Assembly (NCBI RefSeq): GCF_013426895.1
Contig: NZ_AP023174.1
Span: 3,286,001 to 3,350,000, forward strand
Source: Paraburkholderia largidicola
Lineage (GTDB): Bacteria > Pseudomonadota > Gammaproteobacteria > Burkholderiales > Burkholderiaceae
Direction of reading: 5' to 3'
DNA: 64,000 nt
The notes under the pieces were generated by a model that saw only the letters and a list, made by a program, of their open reading frames with translations, ran no database searches and had not been told where the DNA came from. Below are positions 36,893 to 49,460 of the stretch, one piece after another. Each line of letters starts with the position of its first letter. Position 1 is the first letter of the stretch. The translations under genes were made by a program, and so were the position numbers.

Positions 36893-37089
36893 AGCAATCG
36901 GGTGTTGTCAGGGAAAAAGTTGAAGTTCGGCTGGCGGCAAATCCGGCTGGGGCCGGCGCCAGGCCGTTCCGCTAGTTTAGTACATGTCTTTCGGCGAGCT
37001 TGCCAACCGGCTTCGGATGAATGTGCATCCGGGCGGGGCAGCGAGAACGGACGGAGAACATGGACGGTTAAAGATGCTGACGGCAGGGA

Positions 37090-37731
37090 TCAGGGATTCC
37101 AGTGCACGAAGTTGCGATACACGCGCAGCCCCGCGTCGGCGCTCTTTTCCGGGTGGAATTGGGTCGCAAAAATGTTATCCCGCGCCACCGCCGAGGTAAA
37201 GGGCACGCCGTACACGGTTTCGCCCGACGTATGCGCGGCGTCTTCCGGCACCACGTAATAGCTGTGCACGAAGTAGAAGAACGCATTGTCGGCGACGCCG
37301 TCCCACAACGGGTGCGGCTGCGCCTGACGGACACGGTTCCAGCCCATCTGCGGCACCTTGAAGCGCGAGCCGTCGTCCTGCAGCTGGCCTTCCAGATCGA
37401 AGCGCACCACCTTGCCAGGCAACAGGCCGAGGCCCTTCGTGTCGCCTTCCGCGCTCCAGTCGAACAGCATCTGCTCGCCGACGCACACGCCCATCAGCGG
37501 CTTGCTGCGCGACGCTTCGACGACGGCTTCCTGCAAGCCCGATTCGCCGAGCGAGCGCATGCAGTCGGGCATCGCGCCCTGGCCGGGCAGCACCACGCGG
37601 TCCGCCGAACGGATCGCTTCGGGCTTGTCGACGATCGCCACGTCCGCTTCCGGCGCGGCTTTCTTCAACGCCTGGGCGACCGAGCGCAGGTTGCCCATTC
37701 CGTAATCCACAATCGCAATCGAAGTTTTCAT
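37090..37731 (-). CDS. hisH: Imidazole glycerol phosphate synthase, glutaminase subunit
   Basis: HisH hydrolyses glutamine and channels ammonia to HisF. The 213-residue class I glutamine amidotransferase has the nucleophile C83 in [13 protein letters not shown], the oxyanion region [13 protein letters not shown], and the His-Glu pair in [12 protein letters not shown] near the C-terminus. Its ATG overlaps the marC stop by 4 nt. Confidence 0.96.
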   Translation of the reverse strand: MKTSIAIVDYGMGNLRSVAQALKKAAPEADVAIVDKPEAIRSADRVVLPGQGAMPDCMRSLGESGLQEAVVEASRSKPLMGVCVGEQMLFDWSAEGDTKGLGLLPGKVVRFDLEGQLQDDGSRFKVPQMGWNRVRQAQPHPLWDGVADNAFFYFVHSYYVVPEDAAHTSGETVYGVPFTSAVARDNIFATQFHPEKSADAGLRVYRNFVHWNP

Positions 37732-38348
37732 TTCAAGTTAGGCAGCAACGCCTTCAATCCGTTGACGATGAACTCCACCGCCAGCGCCGACAACATCAAA
37801 CCCATCAACCGCGTACCGATGTTGATTCCCGTCCGACCGACCCAGCGGGCAATCGGTTCGGCAAGACTCAGCGATCCGAAACAAAGCGCTGCAATCACAG
37901 CGCCGATGCCAATCAGAGTAATCCGCTCGTACCAATGAGGATAGCTGGCCGAATAGACTAGGACAGTACTGATAGAGCCCGGCCCCGTCAGCAGCGGAAT
38001 CGCCAGCGGCACGACGGCGACGTTGTCCTTCATCTCCGCCTCGTGACGCTCTTCCGGCGTCGAGCGCGCGTTGCCGACCTGCGCGTTCAGCATGCTGATC
38101 GACATCAGCAGCATGATGATGCCGCCGCCCACTTCGAGCGCGCCGATCGAAATGCCGAAGAAGCGGATGATCTGCTGCCCGAGCAACGTGCTCACCGTAA
38201 TCACGCAGAACACTGAAATCGACGCGACACGGATCGTGCGGCGCTGTTCGGCGGACGACTGCTGCGACGTCAGGCTCAGAAAGAACGGTATCGCGCCGAC
38301 CGGGTTGATCAACGCCAGCAGCGAAATAAACGACTTGATGGTGTCCAT
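37728..38348 (-). CDS. MarC/UPF0056 family membrane protein
   Basis: A 206-residue polytopic protein with six hydrophobic segments, starting [23 protein letters not shown], a MarC-family hallmark. The two halves share NPVG and LLTGPGS motifs typical of the family. The function is unknown; involvement in multiple antibiotic resistance, once suggested by the name, was not supported. It lies inside the his operon between hisB and hisH and overlaps hisH by 4 nt. A longer frame to 38483 has no family support. Confidence 0.9.
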   Translation of the reverse strand: MDTIKSFISLLALINPVGAIPFFLSLTSQQSSAEQRRTIRVASISVFCVITVSTLLGQQIIRFFGISIGALEVGGGIIMLLMSISMLNAQVGNARSTPEERHEAEMKDNVAVVPLAIPLLTGPGSISTVLVYSASYPHWYERITLIGIGAVIAALCFGSLSLAEPIARWVGRTGINIGTRLMGLMLSALAVEFIVNGLKALLPNLK

Positions 38349-38409
38349 CTCAAGCCGGCCGCGCGCCGCGCAACCGGTCCTTTGGGTGGCTTGGGTGGCA
38401 GTTGGTCGC

Positions 38410-38997
38410 TCAGAGGCTGCCCTTGGTCGACGGAATCTGCCCCGCCGCCCGTTCGTCCAGTTCGACAGCCATGCGCAACGCACGACCGAACGCCTTGAAC
38501 ACCGTTTCCATCTGATGATGCGCGTTCAGGCCGCGCAGATTGTCGATATGCAGCGTCACGCCGGCATGATTGACGAAGCCGCGGAAAAATTCGATGGAGA
38601 GATCGACGTCGAACGTGCCGATACGCGCCCGCGTGAACGGCACGTGGAATTCGAGGCCCGGCCGGCCGGAAAAATCGATCACGACGCGCGACAGTGCTTC
38701 GTCGAGCGGCACGTACGAATGACCGTAGCGGCGAATGCCCTTCTTGTCGCCGACCGCCTTCGCGATGGCCTGACCCAGCGTGATGCCGACGTCTTCGACG
38801 GTATGGTGGTCGTCGATATGCGTATCGCCATGCGACTCGATGTCCAGATCGATCAGCCCGTGGCGGGCAATCTGGTCGAGCATGTGATCGAGGAACGGCA
38901 CGCCCGTGGCCAGCTTCTGCTGACCGGTGCCGTCCAGGTTGATCTTCACACGGATCTGCGTTTCGCTGGTGTTGCGAACGACTTCCGCAAGGCGCAT
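38410..38997 (-). CDS. hisB: Imidazoleglycerol-phosphate dehydratase
   Basis: The 195-residue enzyme is the IGPD domain only, without the histidinol-phosphatase domain fused to it in E. coli, so that phosphatase must be encoded elsewhere. It dehydrates imidazole glycerol phosphate in step six. Manganese-binding histidine clusters are seen in [27 protein letters not shown] and [21 protein letters not shown]. The start at 38997 ([14 protein letters not shown]) fits the family; the frame is open to 39126. Confidence 0.96.
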   Translation of the reverse strand: MRLAEVVRNTSETQIRVKINLDGTGQQKLATGVPFLDHMLDQIARHGLIDLDIESHGDTHIDDHHTVEDVGITLGQAIAKAVGDKKGIRRYGHSYVPLDEALSRVVIDFSGRPGLEFHVPFTRARIGTFDVDLSIEFFRGFVNHAGVTLHIDNLRGLNAHHQMETVFKAFGRALRMAVELDERAAGQIPSTKGSL

Positions 38998-39050
38998 GGC
39001 AATTCCTCGAATCTGACTTTGAAAAAAGTGGGGTTGTGAGCGTGCTGACT

Positions 39051-40121
39051 TCAGTTCAGCACGAGTTTCAGCGCGGCGAGCATTTGAGCGTTCTCGTCCG
39101 GCGAACCGACCGTCAAACGCACGCAATTCGCGAGCAATGGATGCATTTTACTCACGTTTTTGATCAAAACCCGTGAAGTGAGAAGGGTTTCGAACGTCGC
39201 CGATGCATCCGGCACGCGCACGAGCAGGAAATTGCCCGCGCTCGGGAACACTTCAGCGCCCGGCAGCGCGGCGACGGCTTGCGCCAGCTTCGCGCGTTCG
39301 TCGCGCAGTTGCGCGGCCTGTGCGTCCAGCACGTCGATATGATCGAGCAGGAAATCGGCCGTCGCCTGTGTCAGCACGTTGACGTTGTACGGCGGGCGCA
39401 CCTTGTCGAATTCGTTGATCCATTCCGTGCGGCCCGCCAGGTAGCCGAGGCGGATGCCCGCGAGACCGAGCTTCGACACGGTACGCATCACGACGACATT
39501 GTCGAAGTCTCCCGCGCGCGGCATCCAGCTTTCTTGCGCGAACGGCTGATACGCTTCGTCGATCACGACGAGGCTTCCGCTCGCCGCGGCGATGATGCGC
39601 TCCATGTCGGCGGCATCGAACAGCGTGCCCGTCGGGTTGTTCGGATACGCGAGGTAGATCACGGCAGGCCGATGTTCGGCGATCGCGGCGAGCAGCGCGT
39701 CCACGTCGAGCGTGAAGTCGGCGTTCAGCGGCACGCCGACGAACTCCATGCCCGCGAGCTTCGCCGACATCGCGTACATCACGAAGCCCGGCACGGGCGC
39801 CAGCACCTTCGCGCCCGGCGTCGCGCACGCCACGGAGATGATGCTGATCAGTTCGTCCGAGCCGTTGCCGAGCAGCACCTCGCAGTTCGCCGGCACGTTC
39901 ATCACGCGCTTGAGCTTGTCGATGAGCGCCTGCGGACGCGGCGCCGGATAGCGGTTCAGCGCGACGCCCGCCAGATGATCGCCGAGTTGCGCGGCCAGTG
40001 CTTCCGGCAGCGGGAACGGATTCTCCATTGCATCGAGCTTCACGAGGCCCGTCGCATCGGCAACGGGATAACTCGTCATCGCGAGCACGTCGCGGCGAAT
40101 GATGTCTTGAGGTGTCGTCAT
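39051..40121 (-). CDS. hisC: Histidinol-phosphate aminotransferase
   Basis: HisC is a fold-type I PLP aminotransferase converting imidazole acetol phosphate to histidinol phosphate. The 356-residue protein has the PLP lysine in [19 protein letters not shown], the Asp that contacts the pyridine nitrogen in VIDEAYQPF, and the substrate Arg in the final third. [20 protein letters not shown] is the cofactor-phosphate loop. It lies between hisD and hisB. Confidence 0.95.
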   Translation of the reverse strand: MTTPQDIIRRDVLAMTSYPVADATGLVKLDAMENPFPLPEALAAQLGDHLAGVALNRYPAPRPQALIDKLKRVMNVPANCEVLLGNGSDELISIISVACATPGAKVLAPVPGFVMYAMSAKLAGMEFVGVPLNADFTLDVDALLAAIAEHRPAVIYLAYPNNPTGTLFDAADMERIIAAASGSLVVIDEAYQPFAQESWMPRAGDFDNVVVMRTVSKLGLAGIRLGYLAGRTEWINEFDKVRPPYNVNVLTQATADFLLDHIDVLDAQAAQLRDERAKLAQAVAALPGAEVFPSAGNFLLVRVPDASATFETLLTSRVLIKNVSKMHPLLANCVRLTVGSPDENAQMLAALKLVLN

Positions 40122-40270
40122 GGCGTGGGGCGCGCCCGCCTTCTGGCAGGCGACAGCGCAATAGGGGTGGCTCGCAGCCGCCCCGGGTTGAGTTCTCTGT
40201 CTTCGTGAAAAGGAGCCGTCTCGAAATCAGCGCGTGCGTTGCCCGCGTGAAAAGGCGGCTCGCCGCATGG

Positions 40271-41593
40271 TCAGCCTGTATTCTTCATCCGGTACTCGGC
40301 GCTGCGTGCATGCGCCTGCAGGCCTTCGCCATACGCGAGCTCGGCAGCGATTTCACCGAGCGTCTGCGCGCCGTCCGCGCTCACTTCGATCAGGCTGGAG
40401 CGCTTGAAGAAATCATAGACGCCGAGCGGCGACGAGAAACGTGCGGTACGAGACGTAGGCAGCACGTGATTTGGCCCTGCGCAGTAGTCGCCGAGGCTTT
40501 CGCTCGTGTAGCGGCCGAGGAAGATCGCGCCCGCGTGGCGAATCTGCTGCGCCCACTGCTGCGGCTCCAGCGCGGAAATTTCGAGGTGTTCCGGCGCGAT
40601 GTCGTTGGCAATCGCGCATGCCTGTTCCATGTCGCGCACCTTGATCAGCGCGCCACGTCCTTCGAGCGACGCCAGGATCACGTCGCGGCGCGGCATCGTC
40701 GGCAGCAGTTCGTTGATGGCGTCTTCGACGCGAGCGATGAAACCTTCGTCCGGGCACAGCAAAATGGATTGCGCGAGTTCGTCGTGCTCGGCCTGCGAGA
40801 ACAGGTCCATCGCGACCCAGCGCGGGTCCGTCGTGCCGTCACACAGCACGAGAATTTCCGACGGACCGGCAATCATGTCGATGCCGACCGTGCCGAACAC
40901 GCGGCGCTTCGCCGACGCGACATACGCATTGCCGGGGCCGCAAATCTTGTCGACGGCGGGAATGGACTGCGTGCCGTACGCGAGCGCGCCGACCGCCTGC
41001 GCGCCGCCAATCGTGAACACGCGATCGACGCCGCCCAGCAGCGCCGCCGCGAGCACGAGCGGGTTCTTCACGCCATCCGGCGTCGGCACGACCATGACGA
41101 TTTCGCGCACGCCGGCCACACGCGCCGGAATCGCGTTCATCAGCACCGACGACGGATACGCCGCCTTGCCGCCCGGCACATAGATACCCGCGCGATCGAG
41201 CGGCGTCACCTTCTGGCCGAGCACGGTGCCGTCGGCTTCCGTGTACTGCCAGCTATGGCTGCCGCATTCAATCTTCTGCTTCTCGTGATAACCGCGCACG
41301 CGCGCCGCCGCCGCTTCGAGCGCCGCGCGGCGCTTCGGCTCCAGGCCTTCCAGTGCTGCTTCGAGTTCCGACATCGGCAGTTCGAGCGCGGCGACATCTT
41401 TCGCGTTCACACGGTCGAACCGGTTCGTATAGTCGAGCACGGCGGCATCGCCACGCGCCTTCACGTCGGCCAGAATCTGCGCGACCGAGCGTTCGATCGC
41501 TTCGTCTTCGCTCGCTTCGAACGCGAGCACCGCATGCAGCGACTTCTGGAAATTCTCAGTGCTGGAATCGAGTTTGCGAATCTTGATAGACAT
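40271..41593 (-). CDS. hisD: Histidinol dehydrogenase
   Basis: HisD oxidises histidinol to histidine in two NAD-dependent steps. The 440-residue protein shows [16 protein letters not shown], the [12 protein letters not shown] motif, [13 protein letters not shown], the zinc-site histidine in [11 protein letters not shown], and the C-terminal substrate region [20 protein letters not shown]. Length is typical. It starts 54 nt after hisG. Confidence 0.96.
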   Translation of the reverse strand: MSIKIRKLDSSTENFQKSLHAVLAFEASEDEAIERSVAQILADVKARGDAAVLDYTNRFDRVNAKDVAALELPMSELEAALEGLEPKRRAALEAAAARVRGYHEKQKIECGSHSWQYTEADGTVLGQKVTPLDRAGIYVPGGKAAYPSSVLMNAIPARVAGVREIVMVVPTPDGVKNPLVLAAALLGGVDRVFTIGGAQAVGALAYGTQSIPAVDKICGPGNAYVASAKRRVFGTVGIDMIAGPSEILVLCDGTTDPRWVAMDLFSQAEHDELAQSILLCPDEGFIARVEDAINELLPTMPRRDVILASLEGRGALIKVRDMEQACAIANDIAPEHLEISALEPQQWAQQIRHAGAIFLGRYTSESLGDYCAGPNHVLPTSRTARFSSPLGVYDFFKRSSLIEVSADGAQTLGEIAAELAYGEGLQAHARSAEYRMKNTG

Positions 41594-41647
41594 GCTGGTA
41601 TCCGTTTCGGTAAGGCGCGCGAGTCAGACTCGGGCGTGACCTTTGCG

Positions 41648-44077
<2,430 letters not shown>

Positions 44078-44100
44078 GAGTGCTCCTGTGAATGCTCCAG

Positions 44101-44856
44101 TCAGTGACGCAGCTTGAAGCCGGACGCGAGCATGCGCATCGCCAGTACGGCCAGCACGACAAAGAAACCGCCGACAATCAACAGGCTCCACATCGGATTG
44201 ATATCCGACATACCGAAGAAGCCATATCGAAAGCCGTCGATCATGTAGAAAAATGGATTCAGCCGCGAGATTTCGCGCCACACGGGCGGCAGCGTATGCG
44301 TCGAGTAGAACACGCCCGAGAGGAACGTGAGCGGCATGATCAGAAAATTCTGGAACGCGGCAAGCTGGTCGAATTTCTCGGCCCAGATGCCCGCGATCAA
44401 GCCGAGCGTGCCGAGAATCGCCGAGCCGAGCACCGCGAACGCGATGATATAAAGCGGCGCGCTGAAGCTCATCGGGATGAACCACACCGTGACGATGAAC
44501 ACGCCCAGCCCGACGCTCAACCCGCGCACGACGGCCGCGAGCACATACGCGCCGTACATTTCCCAGTGCGACAGCGGCGGCAGCAGTACGAACACGAGAT
44601 TGCCCGTGATCTTCGACTGGATCAGCGACGACGAACTGTTCGCGAACGCGTTCTGCAGCACGCTCATCATCACGAGGCCCGGCACGAGAAAGCTCGTGTA
44701 CAGCACGCCCGGATAGACCTGCACGTGATCGCGCAGCGCGTGGCCGAAGATGGTCAGATACAGCAAGGCGGTGACGACGGGCGCGAGCACCGTCTGGAAC
44801 GAGACTTTCCAGAAGCGCAGCAGCTCCTTGTAGAACAACGTTCGGAAACCGCTCAT
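44101..44856 (-). CDS. ABC-2 type exporter permease (YadH-like)
   Basis: A 251-residue six-helix permease of the ABC-2 family. It opens MSGFRTLFYKELLRFWKVS and contains the family motif near LTFLSGVFYSTHTLPPVWREISRLNPFFYMIDGFRYGFFG. It pairs with the ATPase encoded immediately upstream, the two overlapping by 4 nt. E. coli YadGH is the nearest familiar pair; the substrate is unknown. Its place between mla and murA genes hints at an envelope component, which is inference. Confidence 0.9.
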   Translation of the reverse strand: MSGFRTLFYKELLRFWKVSFQTVLAPVVTALLYLTIFGHALRDHVQVYPGVLYTSFLVPGLVMMSVLQNAFANSSSSLIQSKITGNLVFVLLPPLSHWEMYGAYVLAAVVRGLSVGLGVFIVTVWFIPMSFSAPLYIIAFAVLGSAILGTLGLIAGIWAEKFDQLAAFQNFLIMPLTFLSGVFYSTHTLPPVWREISRLNPFFYMIDGFRYGFFGMSDINPMWSLLIVGGFFVVLAVLAMRMLASGFKLRH

Positions 44857-45779
44857 GCCAACCCCTCGACCACTTCCGGCCCGTTCATCACCTGCATGAA
44901 CACGTCTTCGAGGTCGGCCTTGCGCACCTCGATTTCCTCGAACGTGCAACCCGCCGTGCGGCATTGCGCGAGGATGCGTTCCACGTCGTCGTAGCTCGAC
45001 AGGCGCAGCAGATGCTGACGGCCGTTGACATTGGTGGGATCGACTTCGAGCGCCCGCAGTTCGGCGGGCAGCACGCCCTGCGCGAAGCGGATGAACAGTT
45101 GCGTGCCCGCGAAACGTTCGAGCAGCGTACTGGTGCGCTCCAACGCGACGACTTCACCGCGCCGTAACATTGCAATGCGGTCGCACAGCGATTCGGCTTC
45201 TTCCAGGTAGTGCGTGGTCAGCACGATCGTGTGGCCTTCGCGGTTCAGGCGCGAGATGAATTTCCACAGCGTCTGCCGCAATTCGACATCGACGCCCGCC
45301 GTCGGCTCGTCGAGGACGATCACGGGCGGCCGGTGCACGAGCGCCTGCGCAACCAGCACGCGACGCTTCATCCCGCCCGACAGCGCACGCATGTTCGCGT
45401 CGGCTTTTTCGGTGAGATCGAGATTGGCCATCACTTCGTCGATCCAGTCGTCGTTCTTGCGCAAGCCGAAGTAGCCCGACTGGATGCGCAGCGTCTCGCG
45501 CACGGTGAAGAACGGATCGAACACGAGTTCCTGCGGCACGACGCCGAGCGCGCGGCGCGCAAGACGAAAGTCGTCGACGACGTGGTGGCCGTGAACCGTG
45601 ATACTGCCTTCATCGGCGCGAGCGAGACCGGCGAGGATGCTGATGAGCGTCGTCTTGCCGGCGCCGTTCGGACCGAGCAGTCCGAAGAATTCGCCTTGTT
45701 CGACGGTGAAGCTGACGCCTTTGAGCGCTTGCAGATCCTTGTAGCGCTTTCTGACGTTACGAATTTCAATCGCTGACAT
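44853..45779 (-). CDS. ABC exporter ATPase (YadG-like)
   Basis: A 308-residue ATPase with Walker A GPNGAGKT (36-43), Q-loop VVPQELVFDP, the signature LSGGMKRRVLVAQAL, Walker B VIVLDEPTAGVD and the switch histidine in VLTTHYLEEAE. A C-terminal extension of about 90 residues contains the ASYDDVERIL-like region typical of this subgroup. It partners the downstream permease. It begins a new transcript candidate, since 268 nt and a TATAAT box lie upstream. Confidence 0.93.
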   Translation of the reverse strand: MSAIEIRNVRKRYKDLQALKGVSFTVEQGEFFGLLGPNGAGKTTLISILAGLARADEGSITVHGHHVVDDFRLARRALGVVPQELVFDPFFTVRETLRIQSGYFGLRKNDDWIDEVMANLDLTEKADANMRALSGGMKRRVLVAQALVHRPPVIVLDEPTAGVDVELRQTLWKFISRLNREGHTIVLTTHYLEEAESLCDRIAMLRRGEVVALERTSTLLERFAGTQLFIRFAQGVLPAELRALEVDPTNVNGRQHLLRLSSYDDVERILAQCRTAGCTFEEIEVRKADLEDVFMQVMNGPEVVEGLA

Positions 45780-45900
45780 GACTGTGCGCCGTCAAAGTGG
45801 ACAGCGCCTGATAGATCGCCCGGCAAGGGCGCGAAAGCATGGGGAAAACGGAATTGGGGCCGGGTGCAAAAGACCGCTTGCGCTCTGCTGCAACCGCTAC

Positions 45901-45956
45901 GGCCGTTTCCGCGATGCGGGATGAAACGGCCAGGCGCCAAAAAACGTTTGATTATA
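45901..45956 (-). promoter_or_regulatory. Candidate promoter and leader hairpin upstream of the ABC exporter
   Basis: On the minus strand TATAAT occupies 45956-45951 within GCCCTATAATC. The start point would be near 45944, 165 nt before the ATPase gene. Just downstream, GGCCGTTTC (45901-45909) and GAAACGGCC (45923-45931) can pair in the leader. No good -35 box is visible, so the call rests on the -10 and the position. Confidence 0.45.
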
Positions 45957-46047
45957 GGGCAAAAGTCGAAGCGGCCGACTTGCCTTGGGAGAACGTGAGC
46001 CTGCGCAAACCGGGAAACGCGGTCCGAGACTCACTGACGCATGAGCG

Positions 46048-46353
46048 TCAATGTCGTACGGTGAGAAGGGAATCCACGCCGTAGGCTTGCGCGAGACTGG
46101 ACAGCCCCGCAGGGAGGTTGACGACCATCAGCGGCGTGCCGCGCGCGGTTGCCGCGCGTTGCCATGCGAGCAGCACGGCAAGCGCCGACGAATCGAATTG
46201 CGTGAGTGCCGCGCAGTCGACCGCCGTCGCGCCGCTGCCGATGCGCGCGAGACCCGCCGCGAGCGCAGCCTTCGCGCTCGCGTGAGTCAGGGTGCTGCCG
46301 GTTTCGAACGTGTTGACGGGCGTGCTGACCGGCGCGCTTGCAAAGTTGTTCAC
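46048..46353 (-). CDS. mlaB: STAS-domain protein of the Mla system
   Basis: MlaB is the cytosolic STAS subunit that stabilises MlaF in the MlaFEDB lipid transporter. I place the start at the GTG at 46353, which overlaps the mlaC stop (GTGA), giving 101 residues. The STAS fold shows AVDCAALTQFDSSALAVLLAWQRAA, where the FDSSAL turn with its conserved Ser (or Thr) is diagnostic. The frame is open upstream inside mlaC, so a longer start is possible but unlikely. Confidence 0.9.
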   Translation of the reverse strand: MNNFASAPVSTPVNTFETGSTLTHASAKAALAAGLARIGSGATAVDCAALTQFDSSALAVLLAWQRAATARGTPLMVVNLPAGLSSLAQAYGVDSLLTVRH

Positions 46354-46982
46354 GACTGTTTGCCGTTCGCGAGTTGCTGGTTGCGTGCCGTCAGGAACTG
46401 GATCAGGCCGTCGACACCGCTCTTCTGGATCTGCTCGTTGAACTGCTGCTGGTACGCCTGGATCAGCCATGCGCCGAGCACGTTCAGGTCATACACGCGC
46501 CAGCCTTGCGGCGTCTTGTACAGACGGTAGTCGAGTTCGACGGGCGAGCCGTTGTTCATCACGACCGAGCGGACCACCACGTCGGTGTCTTCCGGGCTCG
46601 CGCGGAACGGCTTGTACTGGATTTCCTGGTCCTTCACCTGAGCCAGCGCGCCCGAGTAGGTACGGATCAGCAGCGTCTTGAACTGCTCGACGACGGCGTT
46701 CTGTTGCTCCGGCGTCGCCGTGCGCCAGTTACGGCCCATCGCAAGCTGCGTCGTGCGGCGGAAGTCCGTGTACGGAAGAATCTTCTCGTTCACGAGCTTC
46801 GTGACGGCATTGATGTTGCCGCTCTGGATCGTCTTGTCGGCGCGCACGGCGTCGATCACCTGCTGCGTGACGGTCTTGACCATCGTGTCGGGGTTGCTGC
46901 TATCGACGGCCTGTGCGGACGCCGCGCCACTGAATGCAAACAGACCTGCAATAAACGGGATAAGGAAGAAGAATTTTTTCAT
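46350..46982 (-). CDS. mlaC: Periplasmic phospholipid-binding protein MlaC
   Basis: MlaC carries phospholipids between MlaA in the outer membrane and MlaD in the inner membrane. The 210-residue protein has a cleavable signal peptide ending GAASAQA and the family pattern VNEKILPYTDFRRTTQLAMGRNWRTATPEQQ, then VNNGSPVELDYRLYKTPQGWRVYDLNVLGAWLI. It overlaps mlaB. A 137-nt gap separates it from mlaA, upstream in the transcript. Confidence 0.95.
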   Translation of the reverse strand: MKKFFFLIPFIAGLFAFSGAASAQAVDSSNPDTMVKTVTQQVIDAVRADKTIQSGNINAVTKLVNEKILPYTDFRRTTQLAMGRNWRTATPEQQNAVVEQFKTLLIRTYSGALAQVKDQEIQYKPFRASPEDTDVVVRSVVMNNGSPVELDYRLYKTPQGWRVYDLNVLGAWLIQAYQQQFNEQIQKSGVDGLIQFLTARNQQLANGKQS

Positions 46983-47119
46983 TTCCAGTCCTGCAAAAAA
47001 AATAAGCTTAGGTTGGAGGCGACGATATCACGCGAGTTCAGCCGCAATCCACGCCCAAACTGCGAGAATCGTATCCGAGTGTTACGACAGACGGATACGC
47101 CACCCGCATTTGTTATGCC

Positions 47120-48052
47120 TCAGCGCAGCTTCAGCGACGGATAGCCGAAGTGCGCCGGCGGCACGATCTGGCCACCGGGGACAGTCGGCGGTGCATCGGT
47201 GCCCGAGGCGGGCTGTGCGGCACCTGCCGCATCGTTCGTCGACGCGCCCGAAGCCGCCTCCGGCGCCGAAGCCGGCGTGGGCGCAGGCGGTGTCGCCGCG
47301 CCGCCGTCGACGTCTTCGTATTTCGGCAGCGGCGCTTCGCTGCCGTAGTCCGGCAGCCCCGTCGATGCATTGCCGCCGGTCAACAGATAGCGGCGACGCT
47401 GAAGATACGCGTTACGCACGAAGGAGTATTTGTCGAGCGCCGCGCCTTCCAGCACGTCGCTTGCGTTCAGCAGGTTCGCGCGCGTGTTGACCACGTTCAG
47501 ACCGTAGAGCGCCCAGCTCACGCTGTCCGGCTTCACGTACGTGAGCGGATTGATGAAGTAGTTGCCCGCCATGCCCACGCCGTCGCGCACCGTGCTCGGC
47601 CCGAACAGCGGCAGCACCAGATACGGACCGGGCGGCACGCCATAGTGACCGAGCGTCAGACCGAGGTCGTTGTCGTGCTTCGGCAGCTTGGCGAGCGTCG
47701 CAACGTCGAACAGGCCGCCCACACCGAAGATCGTGTTGATCACGATACGCATGATGTCCGATACACCGTCGGCGATCTTCAACTGCAGCAGATTGTTCGC
47801 CGCGATGTAAACGTCGCCGATGTTCGAGAAGAAGTTCGTGACGCTGTCACGCACCGGTTGCGGCGTGACGAACACGTAGCCCTTCGCGACCGGCTTCAAC
47901 GCGTACTTGTCGAGCGTGTCGTTGAACGTGAAGACCGTACGGTTGAAGCCCTCGATCGGATCTTCCTTCGTCGGATTCTGAACAGTTGCGCAACCCGCCA
48001 GCGCTGCCACCGCCAGCGTGATCCCCGCGACACGTAAGCGTGTCGAGTTCAT
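47120..48052 (-). CDS. mlaA: Outer-membrane lipoprotein MlaA (VacJ)
   Basis: MlaA removes mislocalised phospholipids from the outer leaflet and hands them to MlaC. The 310-residue protein has a lipobox LAGC (modified C21) and the family core DPIEGFNRTVFTFNDTLDKYALKPVAKGY, GDVYIAANNLLQLK and YGVPPGPYLVLPLFGPSTVRDG. The last 75 residues are an Ala/Pro-rich tail with repeats of A, P and S that the E. coli protein lacks. Unlike E. coli, where mlaA is unlinked, the gene lies in the operon between mlaD and mlaC, 11 nt after mlaD. Confidence 0.95.
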   Translation of the reverse strand: MNSTRLRVAGITLAVAALAGCATVQNPTKEDPIEGFNRTVFTFNDTLDKYALKPVAKGYVFVTPQPVRDSVTNFFSNIGDVYIAANNLLQLKIADGVSDIMRIVINTIFGVGGLFDVATLAKLPKHDNDLGLTLGHYGVPPGPYLVLPLFGPSTVRDGVGMAGNYFINPLTYVKPDSVSWALYGLNVVNTRANLLNASDVLEGAALDKYSFVRNAYLQRRRYLLTGGNASTGLPDYGSEAPLPKYEDVDGGAATPPAPTPASAPEAASGASTNDAAGAAQPASGTDAPPTVPGGQIVPPAHFGYPSLKLR

Positions 48053-48063
48053 TGTTATTCTCC

Positions 48064-48621
48064 TTATTGGCCGGATGCACCCGAAGCAGCGGCAGCCGAA
48101 GCTGCAGGAGCCGGCTCTGCCGGCGCAGGCGCAGCAGATGCACCGGGTTTGGCAGCGCCCGAATCCGCTGCCTTGCTATACAGGAACTGTCCGATCAGAT
48201 TTTCCAGGACGATAGCCGATTGGGTCATCGTGATCGTGTCGCCGGCTTTCAGCATTTCGCTGTCGCCACCCGGCTCAAGACCGATGTACTGCTCACCCAA
48301 CAGGCCCGACGTCAGAATCTTCGCGGACGTGTCTTTCGGAAACTGATATTGCTTGTCGAGATCGAGCGTCACGACGGCCTGATACGAATTGCTGTCGAAG
48401 CCGATCGATTCGACGCGGCCCACCGTCACGCCCGCGCTCTTCACGGGCGCGCGCACCTTGAGGCCGCCGATATTGTCGAATTTCAGCTTGACCGGGTACG
48501 TCGCCTGAAACGACAGCGAGCTCATGTTGCCGGCCTTCAGCGCGAGGAACAGCAACGCGATGAAGCCGAGCACCACGAACAGACCTACCCAGAAATCGAG
48601 AGCAGTTTTTTTCATCGTCAT
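48064..48621 (-). CDS. mlaD: Phospholipid transporter MCE subunit MlaD
   Basis: MlaD is anchored by one N-terminal helix (about 10-27) and forms a hexameric MCE ring in the periplasm. The 185-residue protein has the MCE domain at about 35-115 with LKVRAPVKSAGVTVGRVESIGF and TSGLLGEQYIGLEPGGDSEML. The C-terminal 40 residues are Ala/Pro-rich and end before a terminal Gly-Gln. The Ala-rich tail resembles that of MlaA. Confidence 0.95.
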   Translation of the reverse strand: MTMKKTALDFWVGLFVVLGFIALLFLALKAGNMSSLSFQATYPVKLKFDNIGGLKVRAPVKSAGVTVGRVESIGFDSNSYQAVVTLDLDKQYQFPKDTSAKILTSGLLGEQYIGLEPGGDSEMLKAGDTITMTQSAIVLENLIGQFLYSKAADSGAAKPGASAAPAPAEPAPAASAAAASGASGQ

Positions 48622-48692
48622 CCCAAAGAGAATCTATGCCGCTGCGGCGCGAGCCCTGCGCGGCGCACCGCGCGAGGTTGGCTCGTCACCGC

Positions 48693-49460
48693 CTAGCTGA
48701 ACATCAGCGCGGTCAGCAGGAAATCGAGACCGAGCACGGCCAGCGACGCGTAGACGACCGTCTTCGTGGTCGCGCGCGACACGCCTTCCGGCGTGGGCTT
48801 CGCTTCGTAGCCCTGGTAGAGCGCGATGAACGTCACCGCGAAGCCGAACACGACGCTCTTGATCACGCCGTTGCCGACGTCGCGATACGCATCGACGCCG
48901 CCCTGCATCTGCGACCAGAACGCGCCCGCGTCGACGCCGATCATCAGCACGCCCACGACATAGCCGCCGAGCACACCCACCGCGCTGAAAATCGCCGCGA
49001 GAATCGGCATCGAAATGATGCCCGCCCACATGCGCGGCGCGACGACCACTTTCAGAGGATCGACGGCCATCATTTCCATTGCCGTCAGTTGCTCGCCCGC
49101 CTTCATCAGGCCGATTTCGGCCGTGAGCGACGTGCCCGCGCGCCCGGCGAACAGTAGCGCCGTCACGACGGGCCCGAGTTCGCGCACGAGCGACAGCGCA
49201 ACCAGCAAGCCGAGCGCCTGTTCGGAGCCGTAGCGATTGAGCGTGTAGTAACCCTGCAAGCCAAGCACGAAGCCAACGAACAGCCCCGACACCGCGATGA
49301 TCACCAGCGAATAGTTACCGACGAAGTGGATCTGCTTCGTGACAAGACGCGGACGGCGCAGCAGCGGGAAAAATTCCAGCACGAGGCGCACGAACATGCG
49401 CGCCGCATAACCCGTCTGTCCGAGCCCGCAAATGACGGAACGGCCGATGAAGCTGATCAT
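48693..49460 (-). CDS. mlaE: Phospholipid transporter permease MlaE
   Basis: The 255-residue inner-membrane permease of the MlaFEDB complex. It has five or six helices and the family motif region GTSLTAEIGLMKAGEQLTAMEMMAVDPLKVVVAPRMWAGIISMPIL, including the conserved acidic residues in the coupling helix. The start overlaps mlaF by 4 nt (ATGA). mlaD begins 71 nt after its stop. Confidence 0.95.
   Translation of the reverse strand: MISFIGRSVICGLGQTGYAARMFVRLVLEFFPLLRRPRLVTKQIHFVGNYSLVIIAVSGLFVGFVLGLQGYYTLNRYGSEQALGLLVALSLVRELGPVVTALLFAGRAGTSLTAEIGLMKAGEQLTAMEMMAVDPLKVVVAPRMWAGIISMPILAAIFSAVGVLGGYVVGVLMIGVDAGAFWSQMQGGVDAYRDVGNGVIKSVVFGFAVTFIALYQGYEAKPTPEGVSRATTKTVVYASLAVLGLDFLLTALMFS

Noticed and set aside
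45901..45931. 9-bp stem read as a terminator after mlaB
   Set aside because: No run of T follows on either strand at the proper place; more likely part of the leader of the ABC exporter transcript.
46354..46470. Longer mlaB start
   Set aside because: Would overlap mlaC extensively; the GTG overlapping the mlaC stop gives the usual STAS-protein length.
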